Below, in pieces: positions 27,280 to 34,843 of a stretch of 64,000 nucleotides of DNA. The stretch lies in contig NZ_PYUI01000009.1 in NCBI RefSeq assembly GCF_003097355.1, positions 62,001 to 126,000 on the forward strand. The letters run 5' to 3'. Both the position numbers and the translations under genes were made by a program. The notes below the pieces were generated by a model, which did not search any database, had not been told where the DNA came from, and worked only from the letters and a program-made list of their open reading frames with translations. Source of the DNA: Arthrobacter sp. H-02-3. GTDB taxonomy: Bacteria > Actinomycetota > Actinomycetes > Actinomycetales > Micrococcaceae. Numbering within the stretch: the first letter of the stretch is position 1; every line of letters starts with the position of its first letter.

Positions 27280-27552
27280 GAGTTACACGGCTGTAGTTTG
27301 TCTGCCCAGACGCCGTAGAATTGATTTAGCAGGGCAGGTCGAAAACCACCCTGCGGACAAAAGATTTTCTCCGGCAGCGCGCACCGCACCGGGCCAGCAG
27401 GACAGCAGCACAACGGACAACGAATCCGCCAGCAGGCAGGCCGACAGCCACCCGCTACCAGCGCAGATACAGCGCGGGCGTCGAAGTAGTTTCCGCTTCA
27501 ACACACTCATTTCTGCGCCACAAGTGGGCGCAATTCCTGAAAGGCCGATCCA

Positions 27553-28878
27553 ATGGCACAGACCAACCACAGCATGGGAGCCATGCTGATTGAGCAGCGC
27601 GACAAGCTGCGCGCGCAGATGGAAGCGATTCTGGACAAGGCTCAGGGGGAAAATCGCGACCTGACCACACCGGAATACCACCAGTTCGATGCCCTCGAAA
27701 AGGACTTCGACTCTGTCCGTGGGCGGATTGACGAACTCGTGAAATTCAACGATGACCTCACGAACGCCAATAGCGTGCTGCGCAACGTCGGCGGACTGGC
27801 GCGCACTGACGCTCGGGGCGGCGATTTCGTCTATGAGGCGACCGGCAAGCGCGCCGCTGTCCGCCCGGGCGAGTCCTTCCGCTCGCATGACGTCGTGGCC
27901 GAATACCGGGAATCCAACGAGGATTTCGCGCTGGCGCAATACGGCAACCTCGGCCAGCTCGTGCGCTCGCTGACCACCTCGGGCGGATCCGCAGTAGTCC
28001 CGTCTGTCTGGGCTGCGCAGCTAATCGACCTGGCCCGGGTGAACTCGGCCGTAATGCAGGCCGGCGCAACACTCGTGCCGATGGACGCGGGCGTGGTTAA
28101 GATCGGCCGGCTGACCGGCGACCCCACGGCGGCGTTCCGCACTGAAGGTAGCGTCATCACTCCCTCAGACCCGACGTTCGACAACGTGACGCTGACCGCG
28201 CAGACCATGAGCTGCCTCGTTAAGGGCTCGCTGGAGTGGTTCCAGGACGCCGACAACGCGGACACCATCGTGAAGCAGGCGATTGCCAAGGCAATGGCCG
28301 TCAAGCTTGACCAGGTGGCACTCTACGGCGGTATTACTACCGGATCCGGTGCTATCAGCCTTGCTACGCCGCCGAACCCGCGAGGCGTGCTTGCTGCCCT
28401 GCTGGCAGTCCTTCCGGCCAACGTGCTGCCGTCGTCGGGCGCAGCAGCCAACGGCACTGCGCAGACCGCCGCGACGTTCTACGGCGAAGTCCTGGATACG
28501 ATTTACAAGGTCCGGGCGGGCAACGAGGAACCCAACGCGATGCTTTGGAACGCGAAGCTTGCGCGGCTATACGCTGGCGCAGCGGATACGACCAACCAGC
28601 CGCTGCGGGCGCCGGCGGACGTCGAGGGACTGGAAAAGTTCGTCACTAACCAGATCCCCAGCTACACGCAGGGCACCATGACCAACACGGCGACGGATCT
28701 GTTCGTTGCTGATTGGTCCCAGCTCCTGATCGGGCAGCGTCTCGGAATCACGATCCAGGTTCTGACGGAGCGCTACGCGGATACCGGCGAGATCGGAATC
28801 GTGGCGCACTGGCGGGGCGACGTCCAGCCCGCCCGTCCGGCTGCATTCTCGGTATTCCGCGCACTCAAGGGCGCGTGA
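27553..28878 (+). CDS. HK97-family phage major capsid protein
   Basis: 441 residues. The first about 110 form a coiled-coil scaffold-like delta domain (MLIEQRDKLRAQMEAILDKA, RGRIDELVKF). An HK97 gp5-fold body follows: TTSGGSAVVPSVWAAQLIDL, TEGSVITPSDPTFDNVTL, KGSLEWFQDADNADTIV and the C-terminal VADWSQLLIGQRLGITIQVL. Such proteins self-assemble into icosahedral shells. GAAAGG 8 bases upstream supports the ATG at 27553. No protease, portal or large terminase is present in the element, so the particle would depend on a helper phage or on a simple shell. Confidence 0.93.
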   Translation: MAQTNHSMGAMLIEQRDKLRAQMEAILDKAQGENRDLTTPEYHQFDALEKDFDSVRGRIDELVKFNDDLTNANSVLRNVGGLARTDARGGDFVYEATGKRAAVRPGESFRSHDVVAEYRESNEDFALAQYGNLGQLVRSLTTSGGSAVVPSVWAAQLIDLARVNSAVMQAGATLVPMDAGVVKIGRLTGDPTAAFRTEGSVITPSDPTFDNVTLTAQTMSCLVKGSLEWFQDADNADTIVKQAIAKAMAVKLDQVALYGGITTGSGAISLATPPNPRGVLAALLAVLPANVLPSSGAAANGTAQTAATFYGEVLDTIYKVRAGNEEPNAMLWNAKLARLYAGAADTTNQPLRAPADVEGLEKFVTNQIPSYTQGTMTNTATDLFVADWSQLLIGQRLGITIQVLTERYADTGEIGIVAHWRGDVQPARPAAFSVFRALKGA

Positions 28879-29267
28879 GCCTGGTGACAGTCCGGAGCCG
28901 CATTAACGATAAGCACAGCGCCCGGCCCGTGGTCAGCCAGTCAGGCGACCCGGAGCCGGTAGCGGATCCGTTCGGGGAACTGTCCTCAGCCAACCCGGCC
29001 GTGGGCATGCGCACCGACAGCAATGCCAACCGCGTGGCCCAGGATTTCCTGCATCTGACGAATCCGGACAACGGAACCGACGTCGTTTTCACGCCAGGGG
29101 AAGCTCTCCCGGGGTGGGCGCGCGAGCTGCAGGCGCAACGCATGGACATGCCGAACCTCGAAGATGAAATGCTCTACGGGTCCAGGTATGACGCTGTCCA
29201 GGCCCCGAAAAGGGCGATCCGGACACAGGTAAAACCGCCTTTGTCTGGCACGGACAAAACAGAATAG
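28875..29267 (+). CDS. 130-residue protein coupled to the capsid gene, unknown
   Basis: GTG at 28875 overlaps the capsid stop (GTGA), so translation is probably coupled; a GTG at 28884 is an alternative. The protein is polar, with DVVFTPGEALPGWARELQAQ in the middle and a basic C-terminus. Small proteins with a TPGExLPxW-type motif are seen near capsid genes of actinophages, but I cannot assign a role. It could be a head-completion, decoration or size-control factor. Confidence 0.7.
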   Translation: MSLVTVRSRINDKHSARPVVSQSGDPEPVADPFGELSSANPAVGMRTDSNANRVAQDFLHLTNPDNGTDVVFTPGEALPGWARELQAQRMDMPNLEDEMLYGSRYDAVQAPKRAIRTQVKPPLSGTDKTE

Positions 29268-29662
29268 ATAGATGTGTGGCCGGAAGCGTAGCGCCACTTC
29301 CGGCCACTACCCCGAAAACTCAAATGCGTTGGGCGTGACCGCCGAAGGGCGTGCGGGAGTATTCGCCCCGTACGCATTCCAAACCGGAAGCGCGAGCCAA
29401 TGGTCGGAGGGGCCGAGTGTACCGGCCCTCGGGAAGGGTTTTGGGACGGTTTACCTCCCCGATTGTTGCCTCCGGCCACGCCCACAATCTTGGACGTCAA
29501 CGTCACCACTACCGGGTCTAACTTTTTGAGATTTGCAGGCCAGTCCGATAGCGGAAACGATGGTTTCGAGGATTTTTCCTTAGAGCTTGATCCGTCGACC
29601 TGCCAGCGTCCAACACGGAAAGACCCTCCCCCGAAGCTCTGGGGAAGGGTCTTTCTGCTTGT
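29268..29662. other. Non-coding stretch after the capsid genes
   Basis: 395 bp. A perfect 11-bp stem GTGGCCGGAAG/CTTCCGGCCAC is at 29276-29307, 9 bp after the last capsid-block stop, with no T-tract. The remaining sequence to the terminator at 29619 has short open frames in several phases but no ribosome site or recognisable protein. It could hold a packaging (cos/pac) signal; nothing in it proves so. Confidence 0.4.
29619..29660. terminator. Bidirectional terminator between convergent element blocks
   Basis: AAAGACCCT (29619-29627) pairs with AGGGTCTTT (29646-29654), extended by an inner CCCC/GGGG helix with one bulge. A and T tracts on both sides serve the plus-strand capsid block and the minus-strand small gene. 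Confidence 0.85.
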
Positions 29663-29803
29663 TTAGTGCGTTGTCGTGTGGAGGTAACCCAGCCAGGCGA
29701 TCACCGGGGTGGCGACTCCTGCAAGTGTCGAAACAACCATGCAAAGGTGTTTGAGGCGGGTGCCCGGGGGTCGGTCCATGTGGTTCGGTTCAAACGTGGT
29801 CAA
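29663..29803 (-). CDS. 46-residue small membrane protein
   Basis: TTG start at 29803 with GAAAGG 8 bases upstream; the product begins LTTFEPNHMDRPPGTRLKHL and continues CMVVSTLAGVATPVIAWLGY, a single hydrophobic span, ending HTTTH. An internal ATG gives 38 residues. It converges on the bidirectional terminator at 29619-29660, which supports a real transcription unit. No family is recognised. A role in superinfection exclusion or membrane sensing is only a guess. Confidence 0.5.
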   Translation of the reverse strand: MTTFEPNHMDRPPGTRLKHLCMVVSTLAGVATPVIAWLGYLHTTTH

Positions 29804-30310
29804 AGGGACGACCTTTCAAATTAGGTGTCCGACCACCGGGTGCGTAGCGAACCAGACGGGGCAGTGCGCGATGAGCTTCTACGTGTTTCCACGTTCTGCT
29901 ACGTCCCGCTACGTCCTGCCACGTCTTGCTACTGAACTGCGTACCAAGTAAGTTTGAAGAGCTACAACAAACTCCCGTTAGGGTTCCATGGATTCGCAGC
30001 CGGTCAGTCGGACATGTGGGTACTTGAACATTGACGGCAATCCGACCTCGCCGCAGTTCTGAATTCGTAGTTCAGATCAGTACGGCGGGGTCGATTTGTT
30101 TCTCCGTCAGAATCCAGTCTACTGAGAAGTCGCTGCCGCTCCTTATTCGTCTTACTTGTCCGTGTCTGTCCACAGGCAAAACCAGCTAGATTTAGGGCGA
30201 AATCTCCATTAATCCACAGGCCAGTGGTAGTCGGAGCTGAATTTACTTCCTGCTCCAGAAGTTGGCATTGTGCTTAGTCCTCCAGAGTCTCAGTCAGCAA
30301 CATCGCCTCG
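29804..30310. other. AT-richer intergenic region between small gene and OLD-like gene
   Basis: 507 bp with no convincing gene in any frame. Base composition is clearly less GC-rich than the host. It holds the 10-bp repeats at 29881-29925 and two partial DnaA-box-like TCCACAGG motifs (about 30170 and 30216). It could hold control or cis-acting sites for the element. Confidence 0.4.
29881..29925. repeat. Five ACGT repeats at exact 10-bp spacing
   Basis: ACGT begins at 29881, 29891, 29901, 29911 and 29921; the unit consensus is ACGTCCTGCT with variation in the last six bases. Spacing of one helical turn puts all copies on one DNA face. It lies 78 bp upstream of the minus-strand gene start at 29803. 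Confidence 0.55.
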
Positions 30311-32107
30311 TCATTGGCTCTCGGGGTCCTGCCAGAAGCCGCCGGCCGCGAGAATCCGGCGCATGTGTTCCTGCACGGCGTGCGCCTTATGTACGTCCGA
30401 TGCCAGCGCCTCGTCAAGCCAGGCGTCACCCTTGCGGAGGTTCACCTGGGGCGCGAACCTCTCTAGTTCACCCACCTGGACGGGAACGATCTGGAACTTT
30501 GCAAGGTCATTCATGAATTCCTGGGCTTTCCCGTACTCGGCCATAAATGCCGTCATTCCGTAATCTTTTACCCGCTTCCATTCACTCGCGACGCTGAGCG
30601 CCGCGGTAACGTCATCCTTCGTCCTGCTTTCGTAGATTGCATCCGGCTCAGCGCTCAGCACACCAGCGATAGCTTCCAGCACTTGCCGGTTCTTGCGGCG
30701 GGTACGCGGGGTCCGGAATTCCGCCGTTGCTGCCAGATACGTTTCCTTGACATCTGCCCAATGTCCGCCGAAGGTCTCGTACAGTTTCTGGATACTCGAT
30801 TCGCTGTTGACGATATCCAGGTCGGGTGACGCGACCACGGGCACGCCCGAAGCCAAGAGAACTCGCGCCAAAGCAGGTATGTTGCCCTTTCCTGCCGATG
30901 GCACAAATAGAACATCATGCGGGCGAATCTGGAGCTTTTCTCCAACGTCGAGGGCTTCCAGCGCTGCAGCGTAGAAGCGGCAGTCCCGTTCGTTCTCGGC
31001 TATGACGACCAGTTTGTGGAAGAGTCCGTCGAGAAGATTCGAGTGACGCAGGGAAGCTGTTCCCCACGCGCGTCTAAGAGTATTTGAATCAAGATGCTTT
31101 GCATCCGTCACTTCATTGTCACGGCTCAATCGGATCACCGAGACAGCCACCTCTTCAGCATCAAGCAAGCCTGTCAGAAAGTGTCGATCATGGGTGGCCA
31201 CGATCAGCTGAATACCGCGAGAATGGGCGAGGCGCGCCAATGTCGAACCAAGTTTCCGCGACTGAGGAGGGTGAAGGAATGCCTCCGGCTCATCTACGAG
31301 GATCAGTGGGTAAGTCGCAGTAATTACCGGCAACAGGAGTGCGAGAGCACTTTGCATGCCATCGCCTTGCGTATGGAGTCCGGGGAGGCGTTGCAGCTGC
31401 TGGAGATATTCGCCAGAAACGTTGTCGATTGGCGGAGCGTCAGCGGCGGGTTTTCCAACCCTGAAGAATAGATTTCCGCTTAGGCGATCCAGCGTTAGAT
31501 CGACGTCGAATATATCCTTCGCTGCGGTCTTGAACTCTTCAAGCAAGCCCGCAGCTTGTTCGATGCGGTGAAGTGGATGGGTTGGCGGGTCGTTTAGATC
31601 GCCGCGTCGGAGAACCGGCTGGACGTGGTCGAATCTTTGCTTTGCGGTGGCAAAGTGAGTGATGAAGGACGCGATAGGGCCCAAGGGGCCACCCGACTGA
31701 GCCTGATTTCGGAAGTGGACAATATGATCCGCGGGGACAATGCCTCCAGCGGACACAAGTCCGGTCTGACCTGAAAAGTTGTTAACGAACGCACTCGTTG
31801 ATCCAGCCCATTCGAGGAAGTCGGCTGTAGTTCCTTCCCAGCCCACTGTCACCTTTGCGAGAATGTGCGACGGCGTGCGTGCCTGACCAGGTGAGAGCGT
31901 CAAGGCTTCGTGAATTTCTCGCAGTGTGGTCGATTTCCCGACGTTGTTCCCGCCGACGATAGCCGTTACGCCGGTTCGGTTGATCGTCACGGAAGACCCG
32001 GAAAGGTCAATCTCGGAAACATAGAACCCGAATGCGTCGGCATCGCCCTCGGCGTGCTCGGGCGAGATGTCTGTTAGCCAAGGTTTCAGGTCGCTGTTTT
32101 GATGCAT
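30311..32107 (-). CDS. AAA ATPase-TOPRIM protein (OLD-family / PARIS-like defence nuclease)
   Basis: 598 residues. The N-terminal ABC/AAA-type ATPase has Walker A GGNNVGKST at 52-60, a signature-like GDGMQSAL at 248-255, Walker B LILVDEPEAFLHP at 268-280 and the switch His in IVATHD at 302-307. From about 365 a TOPRIM-like domain follows: VVIAENERDCRFY with the acidic E371/E373/D375 cluster, SAGKGN at 405-410, and SPDLDI with D429/D431. This order matches OLD nucleases and the fused form of PARIS (AriA plus DUF4435 AriB). These systems act against phages. It is transcribed against the satellite genes and is visibly lower in GC than the host. Exact class needs structural comparison. Confidence 0.82.
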   Translation of the reverse strand: MHQNSDLKPWLTDISPEHAEGDADAFGFYVSEIDLSGSSVTINRTGVTAIVGGNNVGKSTTLREIHEALTLSPGQARTPSHILAKVTVGWEGTTADFLEWAGSTSAFVNNFSGQTGLVSAGGIVPADHIVHFRNQAQSGGPLGPIASFITHFATAKQRFDHVQPVLRRGDLNDPPTHPLHRIEQAAGLLEEFKTAAKDIFDVDLTLDRLSGNLFFRVGKPAADAPPIDNVSGEYLQQLQRLPGLHTQGDGMQSALALLLPVITATYPLILVDEPEAFLHPPQSRKLGSTLARLAHSRGIQLIVATHDRHFLTGLLDAEEVAVSVIRLSRDNEVTDAKHLDSNTLRRAWGTASLRHSNLLDGLFHKLVVIAENERDCRFYAAALEALDVGEKLQIRPHDVLFVPSAGKGNIPALARVLLASGVPVVASPDLDIVNSESSIQKLYETFGGHWADVKETYLAATAEFRTPRTRRKNRQVLEAIAGVLSAEPDAIYESRTKDDVTAALSVASEWKRVKDYGMTAFMAEYGKAQEFMNDLAKFQIVPVQVGELERFAPQVNLRKGDAWLDEALASDVHKAHAVQEHMRRILAAGGFWQDPESQ

Positions 32108-32189
32108 AGCGAGAGCCTACCTGCAGTTCTCGCCCCAAGTAGAGCAAGTTACTAGTAGCGAGACGCTAGTGACTGAGCGCTCACCAGTG

Positions 32190-32429
32190 TTAGGCGTCCA
32201 GGTCGTCTAGGAGGGCTAATAAGGCTTCCGCCAGTTGCCGTGCCACGCCTAACGGGAGCTCTACCGGTTCGGTCGACACAATGTCTACTAATACCGTCAC
32301 ACCCTCGTCGGTGCGCAGAAAGCTGGAAACGCTGACGTCTGACCGGTCTTGGTACGGCCCCTCGTAGGTGTCCAGGCCAAGATCAGCTGAGGCTAAGACG
32401 TCCAGAGAAAATTTCGAGTCCATGTTCAT
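32190..32429 (-). CDS. Small acidic protein at the right end of the element
   Basis: 79 residues from the ATG at 32429, with GGAG 5 bases upstream. Begins MNMDSKFSLDVLASADLGLD and is a mixed alpha/beta, Asp/Leu-rich protein ending LAEALLALLDDLDA. No motif is recognised. It lies 82 bp upstream of the OLD-like gene on the same strand and could be co-expressed with it, for example as a regulator or partner. An in-frame ATG at 32483 would reach into attR and lacks a ribosome site. Confidence 0.6.
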   Translation of the reverse strand: MNMDSKFSLDVLASADLGLDTYEGPYQDRSDVSVSSFLRTDEGVTVLVDIVSTEPVELPLGVARQLAEALLALLDDLDA

Positions 32430-32455
32430 GGTGATCTCCAGGGAGGTTCGCGCAA

Positions 32456-32510
32456 TTTGGTAGTGGTTTGAGATTATGCGCAAGTGCCTTCGTGGTTCCC
32501 ACGGTGGCGT
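32456..32510. other. attR: attR junction of the integrative element
   Basis: Element DNA with the attP left arm TTTGGTAGTG (32456-32465) ends at the core AGTGC (32483-32487). tadA coding sequence resumes in frame at once (AGT GCC TTC GTG, Ser-Ala-Phe-Val). Confidence 0.85.
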
Positions 32511-32734
32511 CCTGCATCGACCTGGTGGTCCACTGCAGCCGGCACGCCAACGGGCGCCGACAGGTCACCGAGATCCTGTCGCTGGGCCGCCGCGTGGAAA
32601 ACGGAATCATCGAATCCTCCATGGTGTTCAGGATGTCGGACGGGCAGCTTCTTCCGAAGGCCAACTCGATGCCCGCCGCGGAAAAGTTCGCCCGCTCCGG
32701 CTATGACGTCGCGGCGCTCTTGGAGCCGCGCTAA
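32483..32734 (+). pseudogene. tadA: tadA/cpaF, 3' part
   Basis: The last 83 codons of the Tad pilus ATPase, separated from its 5' part by the element. It reads SAFVVPTVASCIDLVVHCSR and QVTEILSLGRRVENGIIES, the usual end of CpaF ATPases after the His box. The frame is intact to the TAA at 32732-32734, which overlaps the start of tadB (TAATG). No start codon or ribosome site of its own is evident, so it is silent unless the element excises. Absence of decay suggests recent or reversible insertion. Confidence 0.92.
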
Positions 32735-33588
32735 TGGCGCCGCTCCTGGGGATGCTGGGCGGGGCCGGACTTCTCTTGATCTGGTGGTCCGCGTGGGAGC
32801 AGCCCGGGAGCTCCCGGCGCAAGTCCCGGACCAGCAGGGTTGAGGATCTGCTGCGGACGGCGGGCATCGAAAAGGTCAGCGCGGCAGGCCTGCTCGCCTC
32901 GTGCCTCGGGGTCGGCGTATTTACAACCCTGGCCTTCTTCGCAGTGACAGCGTCGTGGCCGATCTCGGGATGCTTTGGCCTGTTTGGCGGCTGGCTGCCG
33001 ATGGCGATCGTCCGGTGGCGTGCAAGGAAGCGCACGGCCGTCCTCCGCCAACTCTGGCCCGACGTCGTAGACCACCTCCGGTCAGCCATCAGGGCCGGCC
33101 TGTCACTGCCCGAGGCCCTGATCCAACTTGGCGAGAAAGGCCCCGTGGAGCTTCGCCACGTGTTCGTGGACTTCGGCTCCGACTACCGTTCCGGAGGCCA
33201 GTTCGATCCCTCGCTCACCCGGCTCAAAGAACGCCTGGCCGATCCCGTGGCGGACCGGATTGTCGAGGCGCTCCGGCTCACCCGGGAGGTGGGCGGCTCT
33301 GATCTCGGGCGACTCCTCGGCACCCTCGCCGAGTTCTTGCGTGAGAGCGCCCGGACCCGGAGTGAGTTGGAGGCCAGACAGTCCTGGACCGTCAACGCCG
33401 CCCGGCTGGCCGTCGCGGCGCCCTGGATTGTGCTGGTGCTGCTGGCCAGCAGGCCCGAGGCCGTGATGGCCTACAACACCGCGGCCGGGGCAGCGGTCCT
33501 ACTGGGCGGCCTGGCTGTCTCATTGATTTCCTACGCCATCATGCTGCGGATCGGGGCGCTGCCGGAAGAGCAGCGGGTGCTCCGATGA
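32734..33588 (+). CDS. tadB: Type II secretion F-family protein TadB
   Basis: 284-residue inner-membrane platform protein of the Tad pilus. Two N-terminal membrane segments are followed by the cytoplasmic T2SSF domain (WPDVVDHLRSAIRAGLSLPEAL, TREVGGSDLGRLLGTLAEFL) and two C-terminal spans. The start overlaps the tadA stop by one base and the end overlaps tadC by 4 bases. The insertion in tadA therefore probably also has polar effects, unless a promoter near attR drives it. Confidence 0.9.
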   Translation: MAPLLGMLGGAGLLLIWWSAWEQPGSSRRKSRTSRVEDLLRTAGIEKVSAAGLLASCLGVGVFTTLAFFAVTASWPISGCFGLFGGWLPMAIVRWRARKRTAVLRQLWPDVVDHLRSAIRAGLSLPEALIQLGEKGPVELRHVFVDFGSDYRSGGQFDPSLTRLKERLADPVADRIVEALRLTREVGGSDLGRLLGTLAEFLRESARTRSELEARQSWTVNAARLAVAAPWIVLVLLASRPEAVMAYNTAAGAAVLLGGLAVSLISYAIMLRIGALPEEQRVLR

Positions 33589-34526
33589 CCGGGCTGATGG
33601 CGGGTGCCACGGTATGCGGCTCAGTCCTCGGGGCCGGACTCTGGCTGTTCCTCGTGCGGCTTCCCTTCATGCGTCCGACGACGTTCGTCGAACGTATCGG
33701 TCCGCAATTGAGAACCCACAACCTGGAATCCCGGCTCCTGCGGACCGCCCCGCGCAATGTCACGCCGTTCGGGCCGCTGGAAAGGATTCTCCGCCCGGCG
33801 ATCCGCGACGGCGTCAGATCACTAGGCCGAATCAACCTTGGTGCGACGGCCTTGAACCGCCGGCTTGCCCGCGCCGGGAGCGCCAAGACGGCGGTGGACT
33901 TCCGGGCCGAACAGCTCGTGTGGGCGGCCGGCGGCTTTGTCCTCGCCGTCGGCATCGTGGCGCTCGCCGGCAGTCTTGGCCGCTTCAGCCCGTTCGTCGC
34001 GGTGGTGGCCGTCGTGGGGAGCGCCGTGGGCGGGTTCCTGCTCCGGGACTACCTGCTGGGAGCGCACATCAAGAAACGGGAGGCGCTGATGATGGCGGAG
34101 TTTCCCAGCATCGCCGAACTCATGGCCCTCGCTGTCAGTGCCGGGGAAAGCGCCACCGGTGCGCTGGACAGGGTCTGCCGCAGCGCCCGGGGCGAGCTCT
34201 CGCACGAATTCAGCCGCGTCCTCTCCGAGACCCGGGCCGGGAAGCCCCTCGTGGAGGCCCTGCGGGAGTTCTCGGCCAGGACGGATCAGGGACCCCTTCT
34301 CCGTTTCGTCGACGGAATGATCGTGGCCGTGGAGCGCGGAACACCCCTGGCCGACGTCCTACGCGCGCAGGCACAGGATGTCCGGGACACAGCCAAAAGG
34401 GAGCTCATGGAGTCCGCCGGCAAGAAGGAGATCGGGATGATGGTGCCGCTCGTCTTCGGGGTGCTTCCGCTAACAGTCATCTTCGCCGTGTTCCCCGGCC
34501 TGGCCGCCATCAGTCTCGGACTCTAG
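33585..34526 (+). CDS. tadC: Type II secretion F-family protein TadC
   Basis: 313-residue second platform protein. A membrane segment opens it (GATVCGSVLGAGLWLFLVRL), with further spans near residues 115-150. The T2SSF core has MMAEFPSIAELMALAVSAGE and RFVDGMIVAVERGTPLADVL, and a terminal span follows. It pairs with TadB to anchor the ATPase and assemble the pilus base. Overlap with tadB is ATGA. Confidence 0.9.
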   Translation: MTGLMAGATVCGSVLGAGLWLFLVRLPFMRPTTFVERIGPQLRTHNLESRLLRTAPRNVTPFGPLERILRPAIRDGVRSLGRINLGATALNRRLARAGSAKTAVDFRAEQLVWAAGGFVLAVGIVALAGSLGRFSPFVAVVAVVGSAVGGFLLRDYLLGAHIKKREALMMAEFPSIAELMALAVSAGESATGALDRVCRSARGELSHEFSRVLSETRAGKPLVEALREFSARTDQGPLLRFVDGMIVAVERGTPLADVLRAQAQDVRDTAKRELMESAGKKEIGMMVPLVFGVLPLTVIFAVFPGLAAISLGL

Positions 34527-34843
34527 GAGCCGCCAGCCCAGCCTGGACGCGGCGCAGACGGCGAGGCCTTGCAGGCCGCAAGGACGGAATTCAAGAAAAG
34601 CCATACGACGACGGAAGAGGATACGAAGAATGTCCCGCGGTCCTGGACTTGCCGGCCCGGATGCGGCGCCAGGATCTGCACCGAAGCATCACCAGGATTC
34701 GGGCACGAAGCGCAGGAAACCAGATGCACCAGATCCACAACAGCACCGGAAAGACAGAAGCAGCAGGAAGACAGAAGCACCGAAGAGACAGAAGCACGAA
34801 ACAAGAGAGATCAGGCACGAGAAAAACGAGGAAAGAGGACACC
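34527..34843 (+). other. Purine-rich untranslated leader upstream of the Flp pilin
   Basis: 317 bp between tadC and the pilin. From about 34735 it is very poor in T and rich in A/G. It contains three exact copies of GACAGAAGCA at 34753, 34770 and 34787 (17-bp period). An open frame over this stretch has composition unlike a protein gene, so I read it as a structured or protein-bound leader controlling pilin level. Confidence 0.45.
34753..34803 (+). repeat. Three 17-bp tandem repeats in the pilin leader
   Basis: GACAGAAGCA is repeated exactly at 34753-34762, 34770-34779 and 34787-34796. The 7-base spacers are purine-rich and diverged. Confidence 0.7.

Larger units (their letters stand above)
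22968..32487 (+). mobile_element. 9.5-kb serine-integrase element in tadA: candidate capsid-encoding phage satellite
   Basis: The boundaries follow from the two tadA halves and the repeated core AGTGC at 22968 and 32483, giving a 9,515-bp unit. Gene order is integrase, two small phage-type proteins, a DUF6011-type zinc protein, a replication-type protein, two small proteins, a putative packaging protein, an HK97 major capsid protein and a 130-residue protein, all on the plus strand. A bidirectional terminator, a small membrane protein, an OLD/PARIS-like ATPase-nuclease and a small acidic protein follow on the minus strand. No large terminase, portal, protease, tail or lysis gene is visible. 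Size and content fit a phage satellite better than a prophage remnant, because the genes are intact and compact. It could still be a reduced prophage. Confidence 0.85.

Noticed and set aside
29272..29529. Short open frames after the capsid block
   Set aside because: No ribosome site or recognisable protein; they cross an 11-bp hairpin, and frames on both strands look equally plausible.
29709..29951. 80-codon plus-strand open frame in the element
   Set aside because: It lies antisense to the better supported small membrane gene and encodes the ACGT repeat array as low-complexity peptide.
22968..32487. Simple decayed prophage
   Set aside because: Genes are intact and tightly packed, att sites are perfect, and there are no remnants of tail, lysis or terminase genes; a reduced prophage cannot be fully excluded.
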